Positions 1 through 10,309 of a DNA stretch of 64,000 nt are shown here, piece after piece. Source of the DNA: Aporrectodea caliginosa (taxonomy: Eukaryota; Annelida; Clitellata; Crassiclitellata; Lumbricidae). The stretch is from the NCBI GenBank assembly GCA_020284085.1, contig JACEVL010000078.1, positions 1,476,001 through 1,540,000 of the forward strand, in the 5' to 3' direction. A model generated the notes under the pieces. The model ran no database searches. It was not told the DNA's origin and saw nothing but the letters and a program-made list of their open reading frames with translations. A program made the position numbers and the translations under genes. Positions within the stretch are counted from its first letter, which is position 1. Every line of letters begins with the position of its first letter.

Positions 1-45
1 GCTTAAATGAATGATCTTAATGAATGAATGAATGAACGAATGAAC
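1..45. repeat. (AATG)n microsatellite at window start
   Basis: Repeated AATGAATG with AACG variants. Confidence 0.9.
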
Positions 46-374
46 AACTTTCTTGTCGGAACTGCACCAATCCTGTACGTCATGTCTGACGCCCTGAGAA
101 AAATGGGACCGGGCAACATCTCCAACCCAATGGTGATCTAGTCTTTCTGCCTTTCTCTTTACGTTTGGCTTTCTTCCTTTTTATTTCAACTACGAGCACG
201 TTTATCAAAGGAATTAGCTCAAACCCATTTATCTATCTACCTATTTTTGTTGAGATATTGTATTTCATGTAGCATAAAAACTGAAGCAAAATTTCTTGAG
301 TCAAGAATTTGATCAAAGTTGATTTTTTGGCTTTTCGATTTTCCCTCTACGTCAGTATACCGCATACCATCAAC

Positions 375-572
375 AGAGTTTCCGCTATAAATCGTAAGAT
401 ATATGAAATAATAAAACGTTAAATAAGTAAAGAAATAGCACATAAATTATAAACTGGTGATCTGGATATCTGAAGAGTTTCCGCTATAAATCGTAAAATG
501 TATGAAATAATAAAACGTGAAATAAGTAAAGAAATAGCACTTAAACTACGAACTGGTGATCTGGATATCTGA
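375..572. repeat. Tandem duplication, 99-bp unit x2
   Basis: Units 375-473 and 474-572 are nearly identical (GAGTTTCCGCTATAAATCG ... GGATATCTGAAG), with a few substitutions. No coding content. Confidence 0.9.
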
Positions 573-757
573 AGGGAAAAGGAGAATGGGGAGACCACGG
601 AAAAATTGTCCGGAGACCAACTGAGACGAGTTGAGATGTCGTGGGCAAGGCCGTTGGAGTGACTATGGACAGAGACGATTGGAGAAGCTACGTTTCCCGA
701 TGTGCAGAGACCTGGGCAGGAAGGTCTAAGCCAATTTGTAAACTACCGGTAATGAAA
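573..757 (+). mobile_element. Non-LTR retrotransposon ORF2 C-terminal fragment
   Basis: A frameshifted translation gives GRPRKNCPET, then VTMDRDDWRSYVSRCAETWAGR. This is the GRPRKxW ... A-x-DR-x-WR ... CAETW-x-GR pattern common at the C-termini of LINE ORF2 proteins. It is a 5'-truncated relic with no RT core here. Confidence 0.6.
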
Positions 758-886
758 GAAGAAATTCACTTAATCTGCAGGTCAAGTTTCCCAAATCTGA
801 CTGCTTCCCACGAATCGTCCCTCTTCAGTTTTTCGACCAGAATGGTCTGTATTTTGGCATGCACACTGACTTTTCATAACCGTGAC

Positions 887-1030
887 CATCAATTGTATTG
901 TATTGTATTCATAAATTTATAAAGCGCCTCTCACAGTGAACACCAATCAGAGGCGATCCCAGTGCGAAAGACCCCAAAGGGAAAAGAGTGGTCTTAAGAT
1001 AGCGAAAGGAAGCACCTGGACCACCGGTTA
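887..1030 (-). mobile_element. CR1/L2-like LINE 3' end
   Basis: The minus strand reads RYLKTTLFPLGSFALGSPL, then a 3' UTR with GCGCTTTATAAATTTATG and a (AATAC)n tail. It is the same family as the longer copy at 7246..8190, which reads HLKTSLFSRGYLALGALL. Confidence 0.7.
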
Positions 1031-1034
1031 ATAT

Positions 1035-1793
1035 CAAAGAACGAGTTGATGTAGGGAGTTGGTTCTACATGTATAGTGAAGGGCCAATATCAATTGATTC
1101 TATATTATTAGCGCTATATAAATTGTCAGATTTTCTATGATGGTCCTTACTCTATGAATATCTCAGAGGAGGCTAGAACCTGTTGTACCGCGTTAGAAGA
1201 CGAACTTTGAAACAATGAGCCACCTGCCTCATATTGACACATGCAACCTGAAGTGTGCTGAACTACTTTCTTCAGGTACATTATGTCCTGTTGTGCATGC
1301 AACATTATTTATAGTTCGCCTATTGTTTCATTGTTACCTGTAAGAACAATGGCTTTCTTCAAACTGAAGTGGCATTAGCAAACACCGCAGTACCGCGTCT
1401 ACCTGGTACATACGGATCTTGGAACGATAACAGAAAGTATAGAGTCTATGTATACTCAGGTTATCCTCGGCCACTTAAGGCTGCGGATGACAAACGCTAT
1501 TGTCTCGCTAGCACGTACGCAGGCACAAGTTGTCTGACATCAGAACACAGCCATTCATCGTGGCCAGTTATTTTACTTAATTCTTTGAATGGTGACATAT
1601 TGTCTGGCTACGTTGGCTCCATTATTATCAGACAATCGATGTAATTGAACAGTTTGGCTGAGTTAGTTTCTAGTGTTTCCACTGCTGCCCAGACATAACT
1701 TTAAGAGTCTATATTGCAGACATATTTCACATTCATGACTAGGCTCTCATTGTATTCGAGACTTCTAGGCCTTTTAGATAAGCCTAATTAATA
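1035..1793. other. No gene recognised
   Basis: Unique AT-rich DNA. The longest frame (1369-1644) starts at GTG, has no recognisable motif, and was not called. Confidence 0.5.
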
Positions 1794-1801
1794 CCTATAG
1801 G

Positions 1802-2657
1802 CAGGGCTGCCGATAGAAATTCCGGGCCCCTAGGCAGAGCAGTCACGGGCCCCTAACTGAGTGTAGGACATTGTCCCCGGACATTGTCCCCCGGACATTG
1901 TCCCCCCTGGACATTGTCCCCCAGGGTAGGACATTATCCCCCCAGTCTAAGATATAATCGTATAATATTCTTGAATCTCAGAGAGATTCTGGCATTTACA
2001 TTTTAAAAGTCTTCCTTATATACATGGTCAATCAGATGACCGGTGCCATTCGTTATTTGTAATTTTAATTATAGAGGTGAATGACATTAACAAGTCTTTC
2101 AGTTAAGAAATGAACGACATAAACTCGTCTAAATGACACTAACTAGTCTTCACTTTATAACTGATTAACCGACTGACACTAACAAGTCTTATCTTTCGTA
2201 CTGCTTATGAACTGAGTGACATTTGCAAGTCTTAAGTTTAGGCCTACACCTGAATGAAATAGCCAACAAAAACGGCAACTAAGGTTTATCAATGACATGC
2301 AGACTATAGGCTATTTACACAGAGGGGGGACAATGTCCGGGGGGACAATGTCCGGGGGGACAATGTCCAGGGGGGACAATGTCCGTTCCCCCCTAACTAT
2401 CCTTAGACTTTATGATAAAATTTAAAAAAAAACTGAAATAATAATAGTGCGAGTACAACCCTACAAAATTATATTTATATATGCAACTATAGTAGTTAAG
2501 TGTCCGTAATATTATATTTTAAAAGGAATAAATCATAAACTTTGTATAACTGATTATAATATTTTTCATAAGTTGATTGCTGGGCCCAGCCCGGGCCCCT
2601 CAAAGTCGCCGGGCCCCTGGGTTTTTGCCCCCTCTGGCCCCCCTCTCGGCGGACCTG
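1802..2657. mobile_element. hAT-like non-autonomous DNA transposon, 856 bp
   Basis: Ends are CAGGGCTGCCGA and TCGGCGGACCTG (reverse complement CAGGTCCGCCGA), a short imperfect terminal inverted repeat. Both ends are flanked by the 8-bp duplication CCTATAGG (1794-1801 and 2658-2665). CAGGG ends plus an 8-bp duplication are hAT hallmarks. Subterminal GGGCCCCT blocks occur at both ends. No transposase is encoded. A second element is nested at 1859..2389. Confidence 0.85.
1859..2389. mobile_element. Nested element with arrays of GGACATTGTCCCC at both ends
   Basis: Inserted inside the 1802..2657 element with a duplication CCCCTAACT at 1850-1858 and 2390-2398 (9 bp, or 8 bp if the first C is chance). 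The left end has five copies of the near-palindrome GGACATTGTCC spaced by C-runs (1866-1945). The right end has four copies in opposite orientation (2325-2386). The interior carries five degenerate copies of a TGACAyTAACAAGTCTT unit (2080-2233). No ORF. Confidence 0.75.
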
Positions 2658-3046
2658 CCTATAGGCGTATATACATACAACGGTCTCTATATACACGAGA
2701 AAGAATAATGCGTAGGCCTATTATATAATTATGTAGATAGATACGACGCATTGCTCTTCATAAATATTAGTCAGGTGTTCTAAACTTAATCGTCAGTGTC
2801 GCCCACGATGAGATTGGTTTAGAACAGGATGATCTGGCCTGAGGTGGCCTTACGTAATGCTGAGTTTACAGCTACAGATCCCTTATGACCTGCCTGATTT
2901 TAAAACCGAATCACTCAACGCTGTGTTACGACAAGAATTATTACCTTGCAATGACACAGCTATTTTTTTATGTATTTATGATACACAGGCAGGTTCTCGC
3001 CGAAATAACGATAGGTCAATTTCCAGATTTACCTGTTTGTATGTAC

Positions 3047-3118
3047 ACACAGGCAGGCAGGCAGGCAGGCAGACAGGCAGGCAGGCAAGCAGACAGGCAG
3101 GCAGGCAGGCAGGCAGAA
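3047..3118. repeat. (CAGG)n microsatellite with CAGA variants
   Basis: About 17 units, slightly imperfect. Short plus-strand frames across it are repeat artefacts. Confidence 0.95.
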
Positions 3119-3235
3119 AAATAATAAGACGGGCAGAAAGATAGACGAACAGACAAATAGTGACAAAGACACACGACTTTCTGTCTGTATTTATGTATGC
3201 AGGTTCAATAATGAATTTAGATTATAGATTATAGA

Positions 3236-3390
3236 ATACAAAGGCACGGGGACCCTACTTAAGCGGGACTAACATCCCTTCTGGGTTTCCCTTTTGCTAC
3301 CCTGGTTTCTTATTCTCTTTATGTCGTTATGTGATATATATTGCTGTTATGTCTTTGGGTTGCAATAAATTGATTTGATTGATTGAGGTA
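3236..3390 (+). mobile_element. LINE 3' UTR ending in (TTGA)n tail
   Basis: Ends ...CAATAAATTGATTTGATTGATTG. The upstream part (GACCCTACTTAAGCGGG ... CTTCTGGGTTTCCCTTTTGCT) aligns by eye with the tail inserted at about 45672-46033. Confidence 0.65.
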
Positions 3391-3801
3391 CGTAGTGTAG
3401 GCCTATGTCTATTTTTCTGACTGACTCACTGCCTTGCTGAGTGAGCCTGAGTCAATAGCTGACTGGCAGACAATAGACTGCCTGACAAATAGCACAAAAC
3501 GCAGTTTCCTGCTGATGCTGGATTTTTAAAATACAATTATGAAAATATTGTGGAGAATCAATTTAATGCATACTTATCGTCAGAATTCAATAAATACTCA
3601 ACGTCAGAATAAGATGAATTATTCGGCATCAGAGTAAATAAATATTCAATGTCAGAATACAATGAGTATTCAACATCATAATTAGGCTACATGTAGGCTA
3701 AATGAATATTCAACGACAGTTTACTTGTAACACGCTAATGTTGACTAGTACTATTTTTGAAGTAACTTTTTTTAGGGTAGGCCATAACTAGGCCTAGTTA
3801 C

Positions 3802-4235
3802 TTTTTACGAAAATTAACGCACAGTTTCTCTAGTTTAACTTGCAGGAATCTTGATTGCTTGCTTGGTTGAGCCACAGGCTAAAAAGTCAAATCTTGCGAC
3901 GACTAGTTCGATCACTTACAATAATTCAATCGTCGTGAAACTTGGCAGATAGACTCGCCCTCGCACACACTTCATTCTATCAAAATTTCAGCTTCCCAAA
4001 AAAGGCTAGCTTATAGAATCGGGGACTAAACTTTTCGAATCGGGGAATCCCCTTTTCCGATACGGAACGTTGTCATTGGCCAGCGTTGTGATTGGCCGCA
4101 GTCGTAAAATGAACGCGGACTATATATTTGTAGAGGTAACTGCTTCATAAGACGCATTATAGGATACTAGATGGATATTATAGTAAAAAACTTTGTTTTT
4201 ACGGGCTGTATTTTTTACGAAAATTAACGCACAGT
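3802..4235 (+). mobile_element. Promoter-like insert of 386 bp flanked by a 24-bp direct repeat
   Basis: The repeat TTTTTACGAAAATTAACGCA... occupies 3802-3825 and 4212-4235 and looks like a target-site duplication. The insert (3826-4211) has two inverted CCAAT boxes (ATTGG at 4075 and 4091) and TATATATT at 4121, in normal promoter order for the plus strand. No ORF of note follows. The flanking AGTAACTAGTTAC-type motifs (3755-3830, 4500-4660) may belong to an older transposon. Confidence 0.45.
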
Positions 4236-5075
4236 GGAAACTGATTAGGCCTACTTTCTTGAGGTAACGGTAGTGCAAAAAATTATCGTTACTTTTAAAT
4301 CAGCCAATGCTCGCGTCGTCTAGGTTGGTTATGGTGACATAGCCTAAATTATTATCAAGGTGTTCCATCTTAAGCCTGCAATATCTTTGGTTCACGTTCG
4401 TTTCAGTCACATTTCCATTTGTCCTAATATCTCTGAACTTTCCTTTCATTCGTCAATTTCAAAGTATACATGTAAATTTCATCTTGGGGGAAGCTGAAAG
4501 TTCAAGTTAACATTCCCACATGTAGAGTAACTAAAAGTGCCTGGCTGCTTTTTTCAAGCACGTGTAATCTAGTTACTTTTTCTAAAACCATTATTTGTGG
4601 ACAACTAGTTACTTTTTCCTTTCCTTTCCTTTAACTAGTTACTGTAACTAGTTGCTTTTAAAAGAAGGAACCGTTCAGAGAAACTCATAATATGTTGCAC
4701 GTGTACGTGTAGTCAATCTTCGATAGGAACTCCTTTCATACGAGTTCGACAGTCCGTCTGCGGTAACTCTTCCTGCTGCTGAAGCACCATTCGTGTGCGG
4801 ACGAACCATTACTGCTCTTAACGAGCATCAGTTAGACTAGCGAGAAGCGATGTGAGGAGTTTTCGTGAAGCGCTATACAAATCCTCACTTGCCACAGTTA
4901 CAAAGACTGATGTTAGGGCCTTAAGTTAGTCGTAGGTCTAGAGAAGTCTAAAATCTGGGAGGTTTTAGAGTTTGGGTGAATTCTAGAATGCGCAGTAGAG
5001 GCGGGAATGTATAGCCTACATGACCATACATAGAATGCAGAATTGTATAACCTTCAAGATTATGCATAAAATGTG

Positions 5076-5225
5076 TGGCATGGTAACCGACTGGTTAGAA
5101 CGTTTGGTCTGTAAGGTGGAGAGTACGAGTTCGAACCTCGCCCGAGGCAGTTACTGTGTAAGGTCCTTGAGCAAGTCCCTCACTCACAACTGTTCTGCAT
5201 CATCGATATTCTGTCGTATTGTATT
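5076..5225 (+). mobile_element. tRNA-derived SINE (family 2)
   Basis: A box within GACTGGTTAGAACG and B box AGTTCGAACCT in tRNA-like spacing, followed by a CTTGAGCAAGTCCCTCACTC body and a (TATTG)n tail. The same family is seen, split, at 57258..57603. Confidence 0.75.
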
Positions 5226-5235
5226 GTATTGTATT

Positions 5236-5449
5236 TGAACACTTGTTATAGCGCCCCTTCCAGATTCCTATTCAGAGGCGCTCCCGACTACAGCGCGGAC
5301 GCTGAATCGGAGTTTCACGCTGAAGCGCTTGAGCAATTGAGAGTGAAGGACTTGCCCATGGTCCCTACGCGGCGGCTTTGAGGTGGATTCGAACCCGCAA
5401 CCCTCCAGCTGCAAGGCACCGAAACATACCCCTACACCACCGCGCCCCA
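5236..5449 (-). mobile_element. tRNA-derived SINE (family 1), full length
   Basis: On the minus strand: GGGGCGCGGTGGTGTAGGGG (A box), GCGGGTTCGAATCC (B box), a CTTCACTC..GAGTG body, then a 3' core GAGCGCCTCTGAATAGG...GGGGCGCTATAACAAGTG. It is flanked by TATTG repeats on both sides. Other copies: 38285..38500, 48696..48906, 57322..57515. Confidence 0.85.
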
Positions 5450-5639
5450 GTTGTATTGTGTTGTATTGTATTGTATTGTACTCCACGTTTATATTGCGAC
5501 CGAGCCACCCGCAACCGTATGGTCGTGTGCACTTCTGAACTTTACAGTCGTACTGTATATTATATAAATTAGTAATGTTTAACCTACAAGATTAAACATC
5601 GAATGCAGGAATGCATAATCTACAATGTAATGTAATGTA

Positions 5640-5707
5640 ATTAATAATTTATATAGCGCCGCTCACAGTCGTGGCCATTCAGTAGAGCTTCCAGTGCTAA
5701 AACCCGG

Positions 5708-5755
<48 letters not shown>

Positions 5756-5860
5756 GAGAGACAGAGAGAGACAGAGAGACAGAGAGACGAAGAAAATGAG
5801 CCAGAAAGGAATGTCTGACGCAGAGTGAAGGGAAGGGCATTCCATAAAGATTATACATTG
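5640..5860 (-). mobile_element. CR1-like LINE 3' end carrying an (AG)n expansion
   Basis: A minus-strand reading gives a YGMPFPSLCVRHSFLAHF stretch resembling the WN-x-LP-x-SLR end of CR1-type ORF2, then a GAGA tract (5705-5790), then GCGGCGCTATATAAATT. The dinucleotide tract interrupts the coding remnant. Confidence 0.55.
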
Positions 5861-5864
5861 AAGG

Positions 5865-6604
5865 AAGAAGTGAATAAACTACAAGATGATACATTCCTGC
5901 TGATCCTAATATACAAGTTTTTCTTGTTGGTACTGTTATGCTAGAGCCAAAGAGCAATAACATAGAGGCAAGTCATATATCCAGTAATGATACTTAGCCT
6001 AGTCATGTGGCTATAAACTAATCACTGGTCTAGAGTCTCAACAGACTAATAAATCAGACTTAGGCAAACTTTAAACCCAAATAAAATGAAATAACTGCGT
6101 GTTTCATAAAAGCAATAGGCTAGCAGCAAATAGATCAAGACCTATTCAGACATTATGTTGCATTATGTATATCTAGCACAATGGCCAAGTACTTTTGGCT
6201 GGCTAACATCACTTGTAGGCCTTAAACTGTAGATCTTATAGGCAGACATTAAACCATAACAGATTTCTAATTGGCCATTTCTGTTTTATGGTGCTATATA
6301 AACTATCATCTATAATTGCAATTAAAAGTTAAGATGTTTTGCTTCTGTGGGGACAATAAAATAACCCATCATATAAAATGACATAAAATCATATCATGAA
6401 TACGCAATGAGATTGAACTTAACAGCCTCTATAGATACAGCTTTTTAAATCAGTCTTTAAGGCAAATCGCGTGAATTGTCATTTTGCTAAACAGATACAT
6501 AATTATAATTATTATAGCCTAACTAAGTCTAGCCCTAAACTGAACGAACATCTATAGCGAACCTAAGCAGTAGTAGCAGATCGTCCCGTTTGAACAACTC
6601 GCGT
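5865..6604. other. No gene recognised; 3' flank of the minus-strand gene
   Basis: AT-rich unique DNA. It would hold the 3' UTR of the gene ending at 6605. Confidence 0.4.
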
Positions 6605-6850
6605 TTACGAAGATTTCAACACAAACTGTGCCGACGATTTTAGAGTTTGGTCGCCAGATGGCGATTGTGCTGCGTAGTTGCTGCCACCTGGCGAATAGAC
6701 TGGTGAGCGTGGCTGGGCTGCTGGGGACGGCGTCGGTCCACAGGCAGTGAACGTCGAGTCTGAAGAGAAGGTCATGGCCTGGTAGGACTTGAATTCCTCC
6801 TGGTTGACTCGCGGTGGCGTCAGCTCTCTGGGCGGGGTAAAGCGCACCAA
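6605..6850 (-). CDS. Terminal coding exon of repeat-protein gene: Ser/Pro-rich C-terminus, 81 residues plus stop
   Basis: Seen: a clean acceptor (CTGTTTCAG, AG at 6852-6851) opens in phase 0, matching the phase-0 donor at 8816. The joined product would run ...PDKAPQ then LVRFTPPRELTPPRV. The exon encodes the short repeat TPPRE/TPPRV, then EEFKSYQAMTF, then a Ser/Pro/Gln-rich tail ending KSS and TAA at 6605-6607. The alternative ATG at 6889 lies in the putative intron, because its 13 codons are pyrimidine-tract sequence. Inference: this is the 3' end of the gene whose larger exons lie at 8816..10309 and 29004..30773. An additional small exon in between cannot be excluded. No canonical AATAAA is seen on this strand in the next 500 bp. 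A CATAAA variant occurs near 6285. Confidence 0.7.
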   Translation of the reverse strand: MVRFTPPRELTPPRVNQEEFKSYQAMTFSSDSTFTACGPTPSPAAQPRSPVYSPGGSNYAAQSPSGDQTLKSSAQFVLKSS

Positions 6851-6970
6851 CTGAAACAGATCCAATGGTTTACATTCGACTTTTTCCAAGTAATTAACTA
6901 ATTAACTAATTAAGTAAGTAATTATGTTAATCAGTAAGCAAACAAGTAAGGAAGGAACTTATTTAATTAT

Positions 6971-7245
6971 GGCGTGTATGTATGTATGCATGTATGTGTA
7001 TGTATGTATGTATGTATGTATGTATGTATGTATGTATGTATGTATGTATGTATGTATCATGTATGCATGCATGTATGTATAGCATGTATGTATGTATGTA
7101 TGCATGCATGTATGTATGTATGAATGAATGTATGTATGTATGCATGTATGCATGCATGCATGTAAACTATGCGGAGTATGTATGTATGTATGTATGTATG
7201 TATGTATGTATGTGTTGTATGCATGCATGCATGCATGTATTGTAT
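6971..7245. repeat. (GTAT)n microsatellite abutting a LINE tail
   Basis: Long GTAT array with GCAT and GAAT variants. It joins the TATTG tail of the LINE at 7246 without a gap. Confidence 0.95.
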
Positions 7246-8190
7246 TGTATTATATTTGATCATTTATAAAGCACTTCTCATAGCATAAACCTTTCAGAAG
7301 GGCTCCCAGTGCGAGGTACCCCCGAGAGAAAAGAGAGGTTTTAAGGTGAGCGAAAGAGGTAGAGATACCACCAGAGAGGATGGTAGAGCGTAGAGAAGGA
7401 GGAAGTCCATTCCATAGAGAGGGACCTATGCAGGCAAAGGATCTGGATTGAGCCATTGTGGTCCTAACACGGGGAATGAACACGATCTGAAAGGACGCAG
7501 TGACGTGGCAGACAGGGGACGGAGAATTTGGTGACCAATACATTTTTGAGCAAGACCCAGCTGAGATTTGAGCATGAGAATGAGAACTTTGAATTGGATG
7601 CGCGCAGCGAGAGGTAGCCAATGAAGTTGTTCAGCCATAAATGTAGAGATGTAAGAGAATCGAGGAAGGCGAGCTATATTCAGGCAGCAGCATTCAGTAC
7701 GGGTAAGCCAACAAGAATAGAATTGCAACAGTCAATTCGAAAACAGACAAAAGCATGGAAGTTCAGATGAAGGTAGAGGAAGAAACAAATCTGCGAATAG
7801 CCCTGATGTGCTTAAGTTGAAAGTATGAAGAACGGGTAAGCTTGGACATATTTTCAGTTAAGGTGAGAGAGCTATCTAGGATGACACCTACGTCACAAAC
7901 ACTAGATGAAAATGTGAAATAGGGAACTTTTCAGAGAGTAATGTATAGTCGAGTTTCAGGAGTTGCTGTGGTGTACCAAACCAAATAAGTTGGGTTTTGG
8001 AGCAATTTAAAGAAAGGCGATTAGAAGACATCCATAGATGGATATCTTGGGAAAGAGCGTCAATTTTACTAGAAAGGAGTTGAGCAGAAGGAGGCCCAAG
8101 GATATACGCCTGGACTTCATCAGCAAAAGGATGACCGATAGTCGAATTATTGTGAGATATACCAGAAGTTAGGCTACGGTTTGCCGTAGC
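7246..8190 (-). mobile_element. 5'-truncated CR1/L2-like LINE, RT C-terminal half
   Basis: Minus-strand translation with a few stops and frameshifts gives, in order: FADEVQAYI (degenerate Y/F-ADD box, catalytic second Asp replaced by Glu), WMSSNRLSLNCSKTQLIWFG, VGVILDSSLTLTENM, LHWLPLAARIQFKVLIL, and SFACIGPSLWNGLPPSLRS...FAHLKTSLF. These are the palm, thumb and C-terminal signatures of CR1/L2-clade reverse transcriptases. The 3' UTR is short (AGTGCTTTATAAATGATC) with an (AATAC)n tail. The 5' truncation coincides with a long hairpin at 8150-8215. Dead copy. Confidence 0.85.
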
Positions 8191-8215
8191 CTACCTTCTG
8201 GTATCTCACAATAAT
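8150..8215. repeat. Near-perfect hairpin, arms about 30 bp
   Basis: Arms AATTATTGTGAGATA..CC... and its reverse complement are separated by a few bases around GGCTACGGTTTGCCGTAGCC. One arm is LINE coding sequence (reads TSGISHNN), so the other arm is an inverted duplication at the truncation point. Confidence 0.85.
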
Positions 8216-8320
8216 TGGTCCTTTTATTAAACGGTTCAAATCAAACTGGAGCAGGTGCATCAGTTTAGGTTGCAGAGACTTCTCAATCGAAAACTGCGTT
8301 ACATGAAATGACCCATTTCA

Positions 8321-8366
8321 CCACTTCATACTCCTCGTTATGATGATGGTGAGTATGAAGTGGTTA
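8321..8366. repeat. Hairpin with 14-bp arms
   Basis: ACCACTTCATACTC and GAGTATGAAGTGGT are separated by about 18 bp. Confidence 0.75.
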
Positions 8367-8447
8367 AATGGACCATCACCAACACAATCCATGAGCTGAA
8401 AGCCCAATTATTTAACCATTTTCTTCAACCCTTCTCCGTCTAACAGT

Positions 8448-8716
8448 AGGCCTATCTCTCTTGAAAATAAATGCTACAGTCACTGTTCAAGGCCAGCGAC
8501 GTTTTAAGTTATAATTATATTAGATGTAGGCCAAATGAACGAATGCCCTTTGTGCTGCCAAACATGCGTTTGACTAGACGTTCTTTGTTTAAGTTAGTAA
8601 GCAAGTAAACAAGAATTTGGCATAGCCCATTTTGATTATTTAAAACAATAAAATTTTAAATGTTAAATAATTAGATTAATAATCCAGGTAGGACAAGTGC
8701 CCTCTTATCCCAGCGT
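8448..8716. repeat. Direct repeat (left copy) flanking exon 2
   Basis: Aligns over about 265 bp with 11325..11593 (shared TGAAAATAAATGCTACAGTC and GAATGCCCTTTGT), at high identity by eye. The two copies bracket the exon at 8816..10309. Confidence 0.85.
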
Positions 8717-8815
8717 GCCGGCACCCATGGGCGGGTGCAGATACCGTATCGCATGCACAGTATACACTATAGTTTATACAATAATTATACGAAGTGTGAG
8801 GTGCACCACTCCTAC

Positions 8816-10309
8816 CTGAGGTGCCTTGTCTGGTTTCTGTCCGTCATCCAGTCCCATTTTGCTCCACTTTTCCCTCATGCTCCTCGTCTCCTTGACTGAG
8901 ATCATTTCCGGTTCGTAGACCGCCTCCCGGAAGACGTCCGCACGGGCCTGCGGCTGGTTCTCGAACACTCCGGACTCGGCGGCCTTCTCCGCCTCAAGGA
9001 TCCAGGACGGATCCGACCGGTCGATGTTCTGCTTATAAGACACCTGGTCGAGGTCCTGGGTCTTCCATTTGTGGACGAGGTTCTTCGTCGTCCCTTTCTC
9101 CATCTGAAACTCATCCGAAGCAGCGTATTCCGACCGAACTACATCCGCTCTGACGGGCTCTGGATCGTTCTCGAGGATCGATGGACCTTCAGCCTTGTCT
9201 ATGACGATCTGCTCCTTCCTGGTGCGTGGCCCTTCCTCCGAATAGATGAAGCGCCCGGCGATGTTCTTGATCATACCCTTCTGGCCGAGAACCTCGTCCA
9301 CCTGTGCAGTGCACTTGACGACCCCTTCCAGCTGGATCGGATCGTTTTCGTAGACGCCAGCCTCGTTTGGATCGACGTTCAGCTGGAACGGTGTCCTGAC
9401 CGATTCTTCGGGCATCGTCGACCATTTTGAGACCATATTTCGCGCCTTTCCCTTCTCGATGGGAACGACCTCCTCGGTTAGGTCATCGCCCCGAACCACT
9501 CCCTCCAATACGGTCGGTTGGTTCTCGGATATCACGCCATCCTTTTCCTGACCGAGGTCAATAGCTTCCCTCGGGCCTCTCGCCTCTTCCTTCGGACCAG
9601 CCCAGTAGCCAGCCAGGTCCTTGGTAAAGCCCTTACGAAGCCAGATCTCTTCGGTGTTGTCATCCTCGCGAAGAACGTCCATCCTGACTTCCGGTTGGTT
9701 TTCGACGACGCTCGGCTCTGTCTCGTTCTCGAACAGCTTGATCGGCTTCTGTTCCTTGTTGAAGTCATCCTTTCTGTCGATCCACTGCTGCGTCAGGGTC
9801 TTGGCCTGTCCCTTCGTCGGCAGTTCCTTAGTCTCGTCCGTGTCTTCCTCGCGCACGACGTCGCTCCTCCTGACCGGTTCATTCTCGAGCACCTTACCCT
9901 CGTCTTCGGCCAGGTTGATCGGTCTCCGATCGGCCTTGAACTCCTCCTTGCCCTTGTCCTTCCACTGACTCAGAAGGTTCTTCGTCGATCCCTTCTGAAC
10001 GTCGTCGACGTCGTTGACGTAGTCGCCTGCCCTTACCACTCCCTCTCGTTGCACCGGATCGTTCTCGAAGACGCCTGAATCGGTGGGTTCTTCGAGATCG
10101 GCGACGGTCTTGATGACCTCGTGAAGGTCCTGGATCTGACCAGATTCGAACATCATCCGAACGTTCCTTGCGATTTCCGGAGCGGCAACCTTCTCCACTT
10201 GAGTCCGGTTCACGGGCTCCTGAGAGAAACGACCGTCGCTGACGTTCGAGTCGGAACTCTGGCTTCTGGCGAGAGAAGCATAATCTGTGCCCAAGGACGC
10301 CATAGGTGA
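8816..10309 (-). CDS. Exon 2 (coding) of repeat-protein gene: seven EN-x-P / KG..K..W repeats, 498 codons
   Basis: Seen: an acceptor (TTTTGATAG, AG at 10311-10310) opens the exon, which reads Ser-Pro-Met-Ala-Ser in frame. The donor CTCAG|GTAGG ends it at 8816, phase 0 at both ends. Residue numbers count from the internal Met at 10303. After a Ser-rich start and the block RNVRMMFESGQ (46-56) come seven units starting near 77, 138, 199, 258, 317, 376 and 446. Each has [FLVY]-x-EN-[DEQ]-P, then a hydrophobic-V-[VFL]-[RK] run, and about 25 residues later KG-x(2)-K-[DNT]-[LMI]-x(3)-W with a basic end. Unit 5 has F in place of W, and unit 7 has ETRSMREKW. Family knowledge: EPLIN/LIMA1 carries a KG..LKKKWE segment and an RLKMMFEKGE segment, and Xin repeats have an LFE.QP core, so an actin or cytoskeletal role is possible but inferred. 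No LIM domain is present. The Met at 10303 could also start a shorter isoform. Confidence 0.85.

Noticed and set aside
1369..1644. 91-residue plus-strand frame
   Set aside because: Begins with GTG, no motif, no splice context.
5085..5150. Possible tRNA gene
   Set aside because: A and B boxes are present but the acceptor stem does not pair and a SINE body and tail follow. The same applies at 19990, 27100, 45210, 48840 and 57260.
9518..10078. 186-residue plus-strand frame opposite exon 2
   Set aside because: Antisense shadow of the repeat exon. The minus frame has the repeats and the splice sites.
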